Positions 52,686 to 61,292 are shown, numbered from the stretch's first letter. The stretch is DNA of 64,000 nt from JAQVHD01 sp035369485 (GCA_035369485.1 DAOSMC010000001.1:5984-69983); one strand, 5' to 3'. Notes: generated by a model from the letters alone, not told the origin. Program-made: numbers and translations.

Positions 52686-53963
52686 ATGTCTATTTTGTCT
52701 AAGGTTGCACTGTTATTTAAAATTAAAGATCTCAGAAAAAAAATTTTGACCGTGATTTTTATCTTGGTGATTTTTCGATTATTTGCAACATTGCCCATTC
52801 CAGATATTGATACTGCTCGATTAAACGCCATTTTTGCTTCTAATCAACTTTTGGGTATTTTAAATATTTTTTCAGGAGGAACACTTCAGCAACTTTCTAT
52901 TATGATGTTGGGCGTTGGTCCTTATATTACTGCGACGATTATTATGCAGCTTTTGACGATGGTGATACCGCGATTAAAAGAAATTTATTATGAAGAAGGA
53001 GAAAAGGGAAGGATGAAATTTAATCAGTGGTCTCGTTATATAACAGTACCGCTTTGTATGCTTCAGGCGTATGCTTTTTTGAATTTATTAATTTCTCAAG
53101 ATGTCCTTCCTCATTTATCCACCCTGAGCCTTATCAGAAACGTTTTAGTGGTTACGGCCGGCTCAATGCTTTTAATGTGGTTAGGTGAATTAATTAGCGA
53201 ATACAAAGTAGGTAATGGCATCTCTTTAATTATTTTTGCTGGTATTGTTAGTGGATGGCCGGCAAGTTTGCGTTCGGCTATTTTATCTTATACTCCTTCA
53301 ATGCTGCCTACCTATTTAATGTTTCTCGTTGTAGCCATCATTGTTATTTTAGGAGTTGTTTATATTAATGAAGCAGAAAGGAAAATTCCGATTGCTTATG
53401 CCAAAAGAGTAAGGGGTAATAAAATGTATGGTGGCGTTTCTAGTTATTTGCCGTTAAAAGTTAACCAAGCCGGTGTCATTCCTATTATTTTCGCTATTTC
53501 TATTTTGCTTTTTCCTCAATTTATTGGACAAATTCTTGTTGCTATTAAAACTTCTTGGGCGGCAAGTGCAGGAAATTTTTTAATGAATATGCTTAATAAC
53601 CAGTTGGTATATTCTATTTTATATTTTTTATTAGTAGTAGTGTTTACTTATTTTTATACGATGGTAACGTTTGATCCAAAAGAAATTTCTACAAACTTAC
53701 AAAGAAATGGTGGATTTATTCCGGGTATTAGGCCGGGGCAGACTACAGCTGATTATATTAGTTTTGTTTTGCATAGAATTACTTTTGTGGGTGCGCTATT
53801 TTTAGGCGTTATAGCTATTTTACCTAATATTTTGCAGGGAGTCACAGGGACACAATTTTTAACTATCGGCGGTACTTCAATTTTAATTGTAGTTTCGGTA
53901 GCTATCGAAACCATTAAACAGGTAGAATCTCAATTAGTGATGCGTGAATATGAAGGGTTTTAA
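52686..53963 (+). CDS. secY: Protein translocase subunit SecY
   Basis: 425 residues with ten membrane helices. The plug segment near helix 2 (LLGILNIFSGGTL), the EAERKIPIAYAKR loop and the FVPGIRPG-type GGFIPGIRPG motif are present. Main pore of the Sec translocon. Confidence 0.97.
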   Translation: MSILSKVALLFKIKDLRKKILTVIFILVIFRLFATLPIPDIDTARLNAIFASNQLLGILNIFSGGTLQQLSIMMLGVGPYITATIIMQLLTMVIPRLKEIYYEEGEKGRMKFNQWSRYITVPLCMLQAYAFLNLLISQDVLPHLSTLSLIRNVLVVTAGSMLLMWLGELISEYKVGNGISLIIFAGIVSGWPASLRSAILSYTPSMLPTYLMFLVVAIIVILGVVYINEAERKIPIAYAKRVRGNKMYGGVSSYLPLKVNQAGVIPIIFAISILLFPQFIGQILVAIKTSWAASAGNFLMNMLNNQLVYSILYFLLVVVFTYFYTMVTFDPKEISTNLQRNGGFIPGIRPGQTTADYISFVLHRITFVGALFLGVIAILPNILQGVTGTQFLTIGGTSILIVVSVAIETIKQVESQLVMREYEGF

Positions 53964-53981
53964 TTTATATTTTTTATAAAT

Positions 53982-54674
53982 ATGAAGAAAGCCAAAATCC
54001 TTATTTTTTATGGCCCTCCAGGCGCCGGAAAAGACACGCAAGCTCGACGTATTGCGTTTAAATCAGGAGCTGTTATTGTTAGCTCATCAAAATTAATTGA
54101 AGAGAGAATTTTTGATCCTCAACTACAAAACGATCCAATTATTCAAAGAGAACGAAAAAATTATGAATCAGGCGCTTTATGCACGCCCGAATGGGTGACC
54201 CAAATTATTAATGATAAAGTTAAAGAATTAGCAGCGCAAAAACAGGATCTTATTTTTACTGGTTCGCCACGTACAATTTATGAAGCAGAAAATGAAATTC
54301 CTTATTGGGAAACATTTTATGGCCAAGAAAATATTCATCCTATTTTAATTAATTTAAAACCAGAAACTTCAGTTTTTCGTAATACGCATCGCCGAGTTTG
54401 TGAAAAATGCGGATACCCTGTTATTTATTCGTGGGAGACTGAAATGTGGAAATTCTGTCCATTATGCGGAGGGAAAATCATTGATCGAGGTGTTCTTGAT
54501 GATGAGGCAACAATCAAGGTGCGCTTAGAAGAATATGAAAATCGTACCAAGCCCATTTTGGCTTATTTTCAAAAAAGAGGTTATCAAGTTATTGAAGTTG
54601 ATGGCGAGCCGTTGCCAGATATTGTTACCCAAAACCTTATTGAAGCTTTGGCCAAAATTAACTTTTTTGATTAA
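53982..54674 (+). CDS. adk: Adenylate kinase family protein
   Basis: 230 residues. P-loop GPPGAGKDTQA (about 10-20) and a zinc-ribbon lid (CEKC, CPLC at about 140-166), as in Gram-positive adenylate kinases. The AMP-site segment is LIFTGSPRT rather than the standard FDGFPRT, and the 'SGALC' replaces the usual 'G.LVP'. It probably makes ADP from AMP and ATP, though altered nucleotide preference is possible. It sits in the usual place after secY. Confidence 0.88.
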   Translation: MKKAKILIFYGPPGAGKDTQARRIAFKSGAVIVSSSKLIEERIFDPQLQNDPIIQRERKNYESGALCTPEWVTQIINDKVKELAAQKQDLIFTGSPRTIYEAENEIPYWETFYGQENIHPILINLKPETSVFRNTHRRVCEKCGYPVIYSWETEMWKFCPLCGGKIIDRGVLDDEATIKVRLEEYENRTKPILAYFQKRGYQVIEVDGEPLPDIVTQNLIEALAKINFFD

Positions 54675-54675
54675 A

Positions 54676-55434
54676 ATGATTAAATTAAAAAGCGACGAAG
54701 AAATTCAGAAATTAAAAGAAGGAGGGCGTCTGCTTTCAAAAATTATTTATGAAGTAGCGGCAAAAGCAAAGGCGGGTATTTCAACTAGAGAACTGGATTG
54801 GTTAGCCGAAAATTCTATTTTAAAATGTGGCGGTGAGCCAGCTTTTAAAAACTATCAACCAGATTTTAGCTTAAAGCCTTTTCCTGCTACTCTTTGTGTA
54901 TCAGTTAATAATGTAATAGTTCACGGCATTCCTGGCAATTATTTGTTGCGTAATGGTGATTTGGTAAAGCTTGATCTAGGAATGAAATATAAAGGTTTTT
55001 TTACAGATATGGCCATTACAGTGGGAGTAGGAAAGATTTCGTCTTTGGCTCAAAAATTAATCCGCGTGACTAGAAAGGCTTTAGATTTGGCCATTCAAGC
55101 TGCTCAAGTCGGAGCAACCTTGGGGGATATTGGTTATGCAATTGAACAATATGTTCGCTCCGAAGGATTTTATGAAATTCGGGTGTTGTCTGGTCATGGG
55201 GTGGGTTATGCTCCGCATGAGGATCCTGATATTTTGAATTTTGGTGTTCCTCATAAGGGTATTAAATTAAAGGAGGGTATGGTTATTGCAATTGAACCGA
55301 TGGTAGCAGTTGATTCTTCGGATGTTATTGAATTAGCTGATGGTAGTTTTGTGACTAAAACCGGTTGTTTGGCCGCTCACTTTGAACATACCATTGCGAT
55401 TACTAGTCGAGGACCCATTATTTTAACCAAATAA
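54676..55434 (+). CDS. map: Methionine aminopeptidase, type I
   Basis: 252 residues. Metal ligands are present: Asp in KLDLGMKYKGFFTDMAI (two Asp), His in GHGVGY, Glu in EPMV and Glu in FEHTIAI. Removes N-terminal methionine from new proteins. I start at ATG 54676, one base after the adk stop; the longer frame back to 54535 overlaps adk and lacks homology. Confidence 0.96.
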   Translation: MIKLKSDEEIQKLKEGGRLLSKIIYEVAAKAKAGISTRELDWLAENSILKCGGEPAFKNYQPDFSLKPFPATLCVSVNNVIVHGIPGNYLLRNGDLVKLDLGMKYKGFFTDMAITVGVGKISSLAQKLIRVTRKALDLAIQAAQVGATLGDIGYAIEQYVRSEGFYEIRVLSGHGVGYAPHEDPDILNFGVPHKGIKLKEGMVIAIEPMVAVDSSDVIELADGSFVTKTGCLAAHFEHTIAITSRGPIILTK

Positions 55435-55435
55435 A

Positions 55436-55861
55436 ATGGCGAATGTTTTAGCTATTGATTATGGAACAAAAAGGATTGGATTGGCAATTGCAGATGAAAA
55501 ATTGAAAATTCCTTTACCGCTTAAACCTATTATAGAAAAAAACCAGCAGCAGGTTTTGGAAAAAATAGCAAATCTTTGTAAAGAAAAGAATGTTGATCAA
55601 ATTGTTATTGGACTGCCACTTTCTTTTGAATTTGAAGAAACATCCATGTGTCAAGAAATTAAAGCGTTTGGGGAGAATCTAAAACAAATTACTGGAATAA
55701 AAATTATCTATGAGAACGAGGTCTTAACAACTGAAGCGGCAAAAAAAATGAGGCAAACTACTTCGCAGTTAAAATCGCGAAAAGACAAATCAAAAAACCA
55801 TTTTGATAGTCAAGCAGCGAGTTTAATTTTGGAAAGTTATTTGAGAAAGGTTAAGTCTTGA
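55436..55861 (+). CDS. ruvX: Putative pre-16S rRNA nuclease / Holliday junction resolvase-like RuvX (YqgF)
   Basis: 141 residues, RNase H-like. VLAIDYGTKRIGLAIAD at the start, VIGLPLS in the middle, and the C-terminal SKNHFDSQAASLILESYL with the conserved Asp. The E. coli relative matures 16S rRNA. It starts one base after map. Confidence 0.92.
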   Translation: MANVLAIDYGTKRIGLAIADEKLKIPLPLKPIIEKNQQQVLEKIANLCKEKNVDQIVIGLPLSFEFEETSMCQEIKAFGENLKQITGIKIIYENEVLTTEAAKKMRQTTSQLKSRKDKSKNHFDSQAASLILESYLRKVKS

Positions 55862-55886
55862 TTTTATATTTATAATATGGTATAAT
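55858..55886 (+). promoter_or_regulatory. Promoter of the 55894 gene
   Basis: TTGATT, 17 bases, TATAAT (55881-55886). The -35 overlaps the end of ruvX. The ATG lies seven bases after the -10, so the message should be leaderless. Confidence 0.6.
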
Positions 55887-55893
55887 AAAATAT

Positions 55894-56343
55894 ATGAAAC
55901 GAAATTCATTTTACATCATAGTCATCATTATTCTTGTCATCTTATTGGCATTTGTCATTTATGCCTACCTTTCTGATTATCAGAAGGCGAAAGAAAATTT
56001 AGCAGATCGAATAATTTCTGCTCATTTAGAAGGTTTCCCCGCGGGGACGTCGGTGAAAGAAGGAATGCAGGGAGAAGAAAAGACTGTTTTTCGAAAAGGG
56101 GAATGGATGGGTGTCTCGGGAAAAATTAAAACTAATGAAGGAGGAGATTTGTTTTTAAAAATCTATGATTTAGCTGGTAATTTGATTCAGGAAAATGAAA
56201 AGTGGCATAAATCTCTTCAGGCTGGCCAGGGCGATTTTGGAATGTGCTGCATTGTGGTTCCCAATGAAGTCGGTCAATATGAAGCGCGCTTGATTTTAAA
56301 CGAAGAAGTCCTTTACTCTTTAAATTTTTCTGTAACGGAGTAA
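55894..56343 (+). CDS. Membrane-anchored protein of unknown function
   Basis: 149 residues. One membrane helix (about 7-29), then about 115 residues of mostly beta-strand extracytoplasmic sequence (VFRKGEWMGVSGKIK, GDLFLKIYDLAGNLI, GQYEARLILNEEVLYSLNFSV), which looks like an immunoglobulin-like sandwich. I recognise no family. No cleavage site is obvious. Confidence 0.7.
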   Translation: MKRNSFYIIVIIILVILLAFVIYAYLSDYQKAKENLADRIISAHLEGFPAGTSVKEGMQGEEKTVFRKGEWMGVSGKIKTNEGGDLFLKIYDLAGNLIQENEKWHKSLQAGQGDFGMCCIVVPNEVGQYEARLILNEEVLYSLNFSVTE

Positions 56344-56384
56344 AATATAGTTAGAGGTTTAAAAATTTTTAAAAGGAGAATGAA

Positions 56385-56636
56385 ATGAAAAAATATTTCA
56401 TTTCTTTTGTGGAAGAATTCATTTTTAATCCAAAGTATCAAGATCATATAGCCGGACGAGTAGAAATATATTTGAGAAAAAGTCAGTATGATATCGATGA
56501 GTTGAGATTCTTTACTAAAAAGATTAAGAAATTTAATCGTTTTCGTAACAAATGGGACTTGGAAGAAGTTTCGGAATCTCAATTAGAAAAAATTAGAAAA
56601 ATTATTGCAAAAGAATTTAATGAAATTGAAGAGTAA
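56385..56636 (+). CDS. Small conserved-looking protein, function unknown
   Basis: 83 residues, highly charged, mostly helical, no membrane segment. It has one of the few clear Shine-Dalgarno sequences in the window (AAGGAG, eight bases before ATG 56385) and a terminator right after its stop, which supports it being real. No family recognised. Confidence 0.65.
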   Translation: MKKYFISFVEEFIFNPKYQDHIAGRVEIYLRKSQYDIDELRFFTKKIKKFNRFRNKWDLEEVSESQLEKIRKIIAKEFNEIEE

Positions 56637-56643
56637 AAATATC

Positions 56644-56671
56644 AACCGCTTCGGAATGGGGCGGTTTTTTT
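56644..56671 (+). terminator. Rho-independent terminator
   Basis: Stem AACCGCTTC/GGGGCGGTT (9 bp with two G-T pairs), loop GGAAT, then seven Ts. Ends the transcript of the small gene at 56385. Confidence 0.8.
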
Positions 56672-56781
56672 ATAATATTAAGAATAAATCGAATAAAAAA
56701 CCAAAGAAGCATTTTTAGGAAGCTCTATTTTTTATTGCCGTTTTTAGTCAGCGTTGACTTTTGTGTTTTTAATTTTAAGTT

Positions 56782-56787
56782 TATAAT
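56782..56787 (+). promoter_or_regulatory. -10 box before the glycosyltransferase gene
   Basis: TATAAT eight bases before ATG 56796. A TTGACT lies at 56754-56759, but the 22-base spacing is too long, so the -35 is unsettled. Confidence 0.4.
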
Positions 56788-56795
56788 ATATTCAT

Positions 56796-57527
56796 ATGGC
56801 TAAGCCATTTCTTTCTGTTATTATTCCTGCTTACAACGAAGCCAAGCGTTTACCCAAAACGCTTTTAGATATGGATAAATATTTAACTCAGGCAGGTTTT
56901 TCATATGAAATCATTGTAGTTAATGATGGTTCAAAGGATCATACGGCAGAAATTGTTACCAAAATGCGGGAATTTATTAAAAACCTCTATTTGATTGATA
57001 ACAAAGATAATCAAGGAAAAGGAGGGGTGGTTGCTCAAGGAATGTTGGCAGCGAAAGGAACATTACGATTATTTTCTGATGCTGATAATTCCACATCCCT
57101 TGATCAGGTGGAAAAGTTCTTTCCTTATTTTAAACAAGGATATGACGTAGTTATTGGCTCTCGTTATGTTAAGGATTCAGAATTACCGGTAAAACAACCT
57201 TTTTTTCGGCAGTTGCCCGGTAGAATAGGAAATTTTCTCATTCGTCTTTTAGCTGTGCCGGGCATTAAAGATACTCAATGCGGTTTTAAAGCTTTTACTG
57301 AAGAAGCAGCGTCAAAAATTTTCCCTCAATTAACAATAAAACGATGGGGTTTTGATATTGAAATTTTAGTTTTAGCACGACTAATGGGTTTTCGTATTAA
57401 AGAAGTTGGAGTGCGCTGGATTAACGATCCTGATTCTAAAGTAAAAGCGTCGGCCTATATTGAAGTTTTAACAGAATTAATAAAAATTCGACTTAATATT
57501 TGGCGGAAAAAATATAAAATAAATTAA
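56796..57527 (+). CDS. Family 2 glycosyltransferase, ALG5/DPM1-like
   Basis: 243 residues. SVIIPAYNEAKRLPKTL opening, IIVVNDGSKDHT, FSDADNSTSLDQ as the DxD metal motif, DTQCGFKAFT and WGFDIEILVLARLMG. This pattern is typical of polyprenyl-phosphate glucosyl- or mannosyltransferases such as ALG5. Substrate cannot be fixed. It is soluble, without the C-terminal helix pair of some relatives. The following gene overlaps no bases and starts at once. Confidence 0.88.
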   Translation: MAKPFLSVIIPAYNEAKRLPKTLLDMDKYLTQAGFSYEIIVVNDGSKDHTAEIVTKMREFIKNLYLIDNKDNQGKGGVVAQGMLAAKGTLRLFSDADNSTSLDQVEKFFPYFKQGYDVVIGSRYVKDSELPVKQPFFRQLPGRIGNFLIRLLAVPGIKDTQCGFKAFTEEAASKIFPQLTIKRWGFDIEILVLARLMGFRIKEVGVRWINDPDSKVKASAYIEVLTELIKIRLNIWRKKYKIN

Positions 57528-58577
57528 ATGAAAAATTTGCGGAAGAATTCAAAAAAGAGAAAATTAAATAATCATCTCGTGTATATTTCTGAACTGAGAC
57601 GCGATCCAGTTTCGAATGATTGGGTTACAATTGCTTCGGTTCGCGCCAAACGGCCAGAGCAACTAATTATTAAAAAGCCGCAAAGAATTGTTACGCCTAA
57701 AAGCCAATGCCCTTTTGAAAATCCAGCGGTGAGCGGGCACAAACCGCCAGAATTAATAAAATCTCTTCCTCATAAAAAGGATTGGTTTTTGCAGATTTTT
57801 GAAAATAAATATCCAGCTTTTCAACCTAAAAATATTTCTATTAGCGAAAGAAAATACGGTCCTTATACCATTATCAATGGTTATGGTTATCACGAGCTTT
57901 TGGTTTTAAGAGATCATTTTAAGCCAATAGCCGATTATTCAACATCGGAATTAGCCTTTATTCTTCAAGCTCTTCAAGAACGTTATCGACAAATTGCCCA
58001 AGACAAAAAAATTAAATATATTTCTATTTTTCACAATTGGGGGTCTTCGGCTGGCGCTTCAATTTATCATCCTCATTTTCAAATTATCGCTATTCCTGTT
58101 ATACCACCGCGCATTAATCATTCACTAATAGACAGTAAGCATTTTTGGAAAAAACATCGCCAATGCGTTTATTGTTCAATGAACAAATTTGAAATTGCTC
58201 AACAAAAGCGCATTCTTTTTCAAAATAAAAAAGCAATGGCTTTAAGTCCTTTTGTCTCGGTTGAGCCATTTGCTTTACGAATCATTCCTCTTAATCACAT
58301 TCCTTATTTTGAGGATACCCCTTCTTCGGCGCTTAATGAAGTGGCGGAAGTTTTGAGAAAGAGTCTCCAAGTTTTAAAGAAAAAATTAGATGATCCCGAT
58401 TACAATTTTTTTATTCATACCGCACCGACTTTCAAAAAGAATTCTTATCAATACTATCATTGGCACATTGAAATTGTTCCAAAAATTTCTATTTCTGCCG
58501 GTTTTGAATTATCAACTGGTATTGAAATTACAGCTATTGATCCTGACGAAGGCATTAGATATCTAAAAAGTAAATAA
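57528..58577 (+). CDS. galT: Galactose-1-phosphate uridylyltransferase-like (GalT) protein
   Basis: 349 residues of the HIT superfamily. The active-site HPH motif is YHPHFQIIAIP with the nucleophilic His. A second zinc cysteine pair CVYC is present, but the first (normally CPFC) is CPFE, so zinc binding is altered. The N-terminal SELRRDPVSNDWVTIA matches GalT well. It follows the glycosyltransferase directly, so it may supply nucleotide sugars for it, or act as a general NMP transferase. Confidence 0.85.
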   Translation: MKNLRKNSKKRKLNNHLVYISELRRDPVSNDWVTIASVRAKRPEQLIIKKPQRIVTPKSQCPFENPAVSGHKPPELIKSLPHKKDWFLQIFENKYPAFQPKNISISERKYGPYTIINGYGYHELLVLRDHFKPIADYSTSELAFILQALQERYRQIAQDKKIKYISIFHNWGSSAGASIYHPHFQIIAIPVIPPRINHSLIDSKHFWKKHRQCVYCSMNKFEIAQQKRILFQNKKAMALSPFVSVEPFALRIIPLNHIPYFEDTPSSALNEVAEVLRKSLQVLKKKLDDPDYNFFIHTAPTFKKNSYQYYHWHIEIVPKISISAGFELSTGIEITAIDPDEGIRYLKSK

Positions 58578-58579
58578 TT

Positions 58580-59224
58580 ATGATTGAGGTCATATTTTCA
58601 GCAATTGCCAACTTTATTTTAAATTTAATATCTCAAATGGGTTATGCGGGCGTTTTTATTTTGATGGCACTCGAAAGTTGTAATATTCCTATTCCTTCTG
58701 AAATTATAATGCCATTTTCGGGGTTTTTGGTTTCTCAAGGTCGATTTAATCTTTATTGGTTGGCATTAATAGGGAGTTTGGGTAACCTGATAGGCTCGTT
58801 GGTTTCTTACGGGATTGCCTTTAAATTAGGTAATAAAGTCAAAGAATTCTTTTTAAAATCGAAATTTTTCGCTACCGATTATTTAAAAGCCGAAAATTTT
58901 TTTAAAAAATATGGCGTTAGATCTGCGTTGATTGCACGTGTTTTGCCAGTTATTCGAACCTTCATTTCATTTCCGGCTGGCATTTTTAAAGTTTCATTGG
59001 GCAAATTTTCCGTTTATACTTTTTTCGGCTCTTTAATTTGGTCTTATGTGTTGGCTTATATTGGATTGTATTTTGGTGAACAGTGGCAAATTATCGAAAA
59101 TTATTTTCACCGATTTGATTACATAATTTTAATTGTAATTGTTGGGTTTGTATGCTATTATATTTATAGAAAGGTAAAACAAATAAACAGTCGTAATAGC
59201 CATAATAATTCAATTGAAAATTGA
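58580..59224 (+). CDS. DedA-family membrane protein
   Basis: 214 residues. Several membrane helices, with ESCNIPIPSEIIMPFSGFL and the conserved FFKKYGVRSALIARVLPVIRTFISFPAG region typical of DedA/SNARE-associated proteins, now linked to lipid carrier (undecaprenyl phosphate or phospholipid) flipping. Fits a role next to wall and sugar genes. Confidence 0.9.
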   Translation: MIEVIFSAIANFILNLISQMGYAGVFILMALESCNIPIPSEIIMPFSGFLVSQGRFNLYWLALIGSLGNLIGSLVSYGIAFKLGNKVKEFFLKSKFFATDYLKAENFFKKYGVRSALIARVLPVIRTFISFPAGIFKVSLGKFSVYTFFGSLIWSYVLAYIGLYFGEQWQIIENYFHRFDYIILIVIVGFVCYYIYRKVKQINSRNSHNNSIEN

Positions 59225-59225
59225 T

Positions 59226-60197
59226 ATGACTAAAAAATACAAAGTAGTAGTTACTCGTCGAATTCCCGAAGCAGGTCTTCGGTTGTTAAAAAAGGCTGGT
59301 TTTGAAGTAAAAGTGAGTCCCTATGATAGAATTTTAACTCGTCAGGAGTTGAAAAAATTTGTTAGGGGAGCTGATGCGATTCTTTCCCTTTTAACTGATA
59401 AGATTGACGGCGAAATATTAGATGCTGCTGGTTCCCAATTAAAGATAGTGGCTAATTATGCCGTTGGTTACGATAATTTTAATATTGATGATTTTAAAGC
59501 AAGAAAAGTTTATGCTACTAATACTCCGGGTGTTTTAACTGAAACAGTAGCAGAACATACCATCGGATTGCTTTTTGCAATTGCTCAAAGAATCGTTGAA
59601 GCTGATGAATTTGTTCGTCAAAATAAATTTAGAGGGTGGGAACCAATGCTTTTTTTAGGAACAGACATAAGAAATAAAACTTTAGGGATTGTTGGTTTAG
59701 GAAGGATTGGAGGAGAGGTGGCCAAAAGAATGCGCGATGGCTTCGGATTAAAAATTATTTATTTTGATGCGATGCGAAATAAAAGTTTAGAAAAACAGTT
59801 GGGCATTCAATACACCCCATTCAAGTCATTATTAAAACAATCCGATTTTATTAGCATTCATGTGCCATTGACGCTAAAAACAAAACACATGTTTACTTTA
59901 AAAGAATTTAGAATGATGAAACCAACCGCTTATATAATTAATACATCTCGAGGAGCAGTTATTAAAGAGGAAGATTTGGCAAAAGCTTTGAAGGCAAAAA
60001 TAATTGCTGGAGCAGCATTAGATGTTTATGAATTTGAACCAAAAATTACGCCGGATTTACTAAAACTACCTAATACTGTTCTTTTACCGCATATTGCTTC
60101 GGCAAGTATTGAGACGCGTTCAAAAATGGCAGAAATGGCAGCTAAAAACATCATTTCTGTTTTAAGAGGGAAAAAACCTATTAACCCCATTTTTTAA
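59226..60197 (+). CDS. D-2-hydroxyacid dehydrogenase (glyoxylate/hydroxypyruvate reductase-like)
   Basis: 323 residues. NAD-binding GLGRIGGEVAKRM, the catalytic Arg region NTSRGAVIKEEDLAKAL, Glu in DVYEFEP and His in PHIASAS. Similar to GyaR-type glyoxylate reductases. Substrate is uncertain. The start at ATG 59226 is preferred to TTG 59214. Confidence 0.9.
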   Translation: MTKKYKVVVTRRIPEAGLRLLKKAGFEVKVSPYDRILTRQELKKFVRGADAILSLLTDKIDGEILDAAGSQLKIVANYAVGYDNFNIDDFKARKVYATNTPGVLTETVAEHTIGLLFAIAQRIVEADEFVRQNKFRGWEPMLFLGTDIRNKTLGIVGLGRIGGEVAKRMRDGFGLKIIYFDAMRNKSLEKQLGIQYTPFKSLLKQSDFISIHVPLTLKTKHMFTLKEFRMMKPTAYIINTSRGAVIKEEDLAKALKAKIIAGAALDVYEFEPKITPDLLKLPNTVLLPHIASASIETRSKMAEMAAKNIISVLRGKKPINPIF

Positions 60198-60291
60198 GTT
60201 ATCCACAAAAGCTTATAATTTAAAGATTTTTTGGTTATAATATAAATAAGAAGATTTTTTAAAGGTCGATTAATTAATATCTAATTCAAAT

Positions 60292-60978
60292 ATGGTCGTT
60301 CAATCTTGGGCAGATATTTTAGTGGCCTCTTTCCAAACTTGGTGGAGTGCTTTTGTAAATTTTCTGCCAAATTTTTTAGGTGCGCTCATAGTTTTTCTTA
60401 TTGGCTTGCTCATTGCAGCTGGTTTGGGAAGTTTAGTTAATAAAATTATTACTGCTATTAAATTGGATAAATTATTGTCCAAATTAGGTGTTGATAAGTT
60501 TTGTGAGCGTGCAGGTTGGAAGCTTAATTCCGGTAAATTTTTAGGCGAAGTTGTTCGCTGGTTCTTCATTTTAGTTTTCCTTTTGGCAGCAACCGATATT
60601 TTGAAGCTGACGGCAATTAGTGGATTTTTAAAGGACGTTGTTCTTTACTTACCGAATATTGTTATTGCTATAATTATTATCATTGCTTCGATTATTGTTG
60701 CTGACTTTCTCGCTTCTTTAGTAAGAGGAACTGTAAAAGGGGCTAATTTGTATGCTTCTCAGTTTTTGTCTAGCTTAACTCAATGGGTGGTGCTCATTTT
60801 TGGATTTTTGACTGCTTTGCTGCAATTGGGAGTAGGCGTCACTATTATTAATACCGTAATTACAGGCGTGATTGCAATGTTTGCTATTGCTGGCGGAATC
60901 GCTTTTGGTTTAGGAGGCAAAGATTATGCTGCTTATCTTGTTAATGAATTTCGTCAACGAATTGAAGAGAAAAAATAG
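60292..60978 (+). CDS. Mechanosensitive-channel-like membrane protein with TM-helix repeats
   Basis: 228 residues, about five membrane helices. The N-terminal FLPNFLGALIVFLIGLLIA and the C-terminal AIAGGIAFGLGGKDYA (the MscS-like glycine-rich pore helix end) match the conserved TM-helix family (CmpX-like) related to MscS. No cytoplasmic beta domain follows. Likely osmotic or ion-conducting role; evidence is motif-based. Confidence 0.75.
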   Translation: MVVQSWADILVASFQTWWSAFVNFLPNFLGALIVFLIGLLIAAGLGSLVNKIITAIKLDKLLSKLGVDKFCERAGWKLNSGKFLGEVVRWFFILVFLLAATDILKLTAISGFLKDVVLYLPNIVIAIIIIIASIIVADFLASLVRGTVKGANLYASQFLSSLTQWVVLIFGFLTALLQLGVGVTIINTVITGVIAMFAIAGGIAFGLGGKDYAAYLVNEFRQRIEEKK

Positions 60979-60991
60979 ATAGCAATTTTTT

Positions 60992-61017
60992 AGCCGCCCC
61001 TTCGGGGGCGGCTTTTT
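60992..61017 (+). terminator. Rho-independent terminator
   Basis: AGCCGCCCC/GGGGCGGCT stem (9 bp) with a TTCG loop and a T-run. Ends the transcript at 60978 and separates it from the rRNA unit. Confidence 0.92.
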
Positions 61018-61077
61018 ATTTCATAAAAACACAATTATTTTAATGCGTAATAATTTCTGAGAAATTTTTTAAACCTC

Positions 61078-61105
61078 TTGACATTAAAAAATCTTTTAAT
61101 AAAAT
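61078..61105 (+). promoter_or_regulatory. Promoter of the 23S rRNA unit
   Basis: TTGACA (61078-61083), 16 bases, TAAAAT (61100-61105). Same spacing and -10 as the tuf promoter. It is about 230 bases ahead of 23S. Confidence 0.75.
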
Positions 61106-61185
61106 AGAACTATAAACAATGAATAAATCATTCTACATTATCTTGATTCAAGGGAGCTAAATACGAGGGAAATTTTTTGGCAATC

Positions 61186-61215
61186 ATCCGCTTCCTTGAA
61201 GAAAGCGGATTTTTT
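61186..61215 (+). terminator. Terminator-like hairpin inside the 23S leader
   Basis: ATCCGCTT/AAGCGGAT stem (61186-61193 with 61203-61210) followed by six Ts. It lies between the promoter and the 23S gene, so it should act as an attenuator or end a separate small RNA (about 61112-61215). Confidence 0.6.
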
Positions 61216-61240
61216 AAAAATAAAAAGAAATATTTACTAT

Positions 61241-61275
61241 CTGGATGTAAACAAAAAACTTTTGTTTACATCCAG
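61241..61275 (+). promoter_or_regulatory. 16-bp perfect hairpin in the 23S leader
   Basis: CTGGATGTAAACAAAA pairs with 61260-61275 around an AAC loop. A second small hairpin (GGTTGT/ACAACC) follows directly and leads into boxA. They may form a processing stem or boxB-like element. Confidence 0.6.
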
Positions 61276-61292
61276 GTTGTGAATAACAACCG

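Noticed and set aside
60199..60207. Replication origin
   Set aside because: Only single, widely separated DnaA-box matches; no cluster, no dnaA or dnaN nearby.
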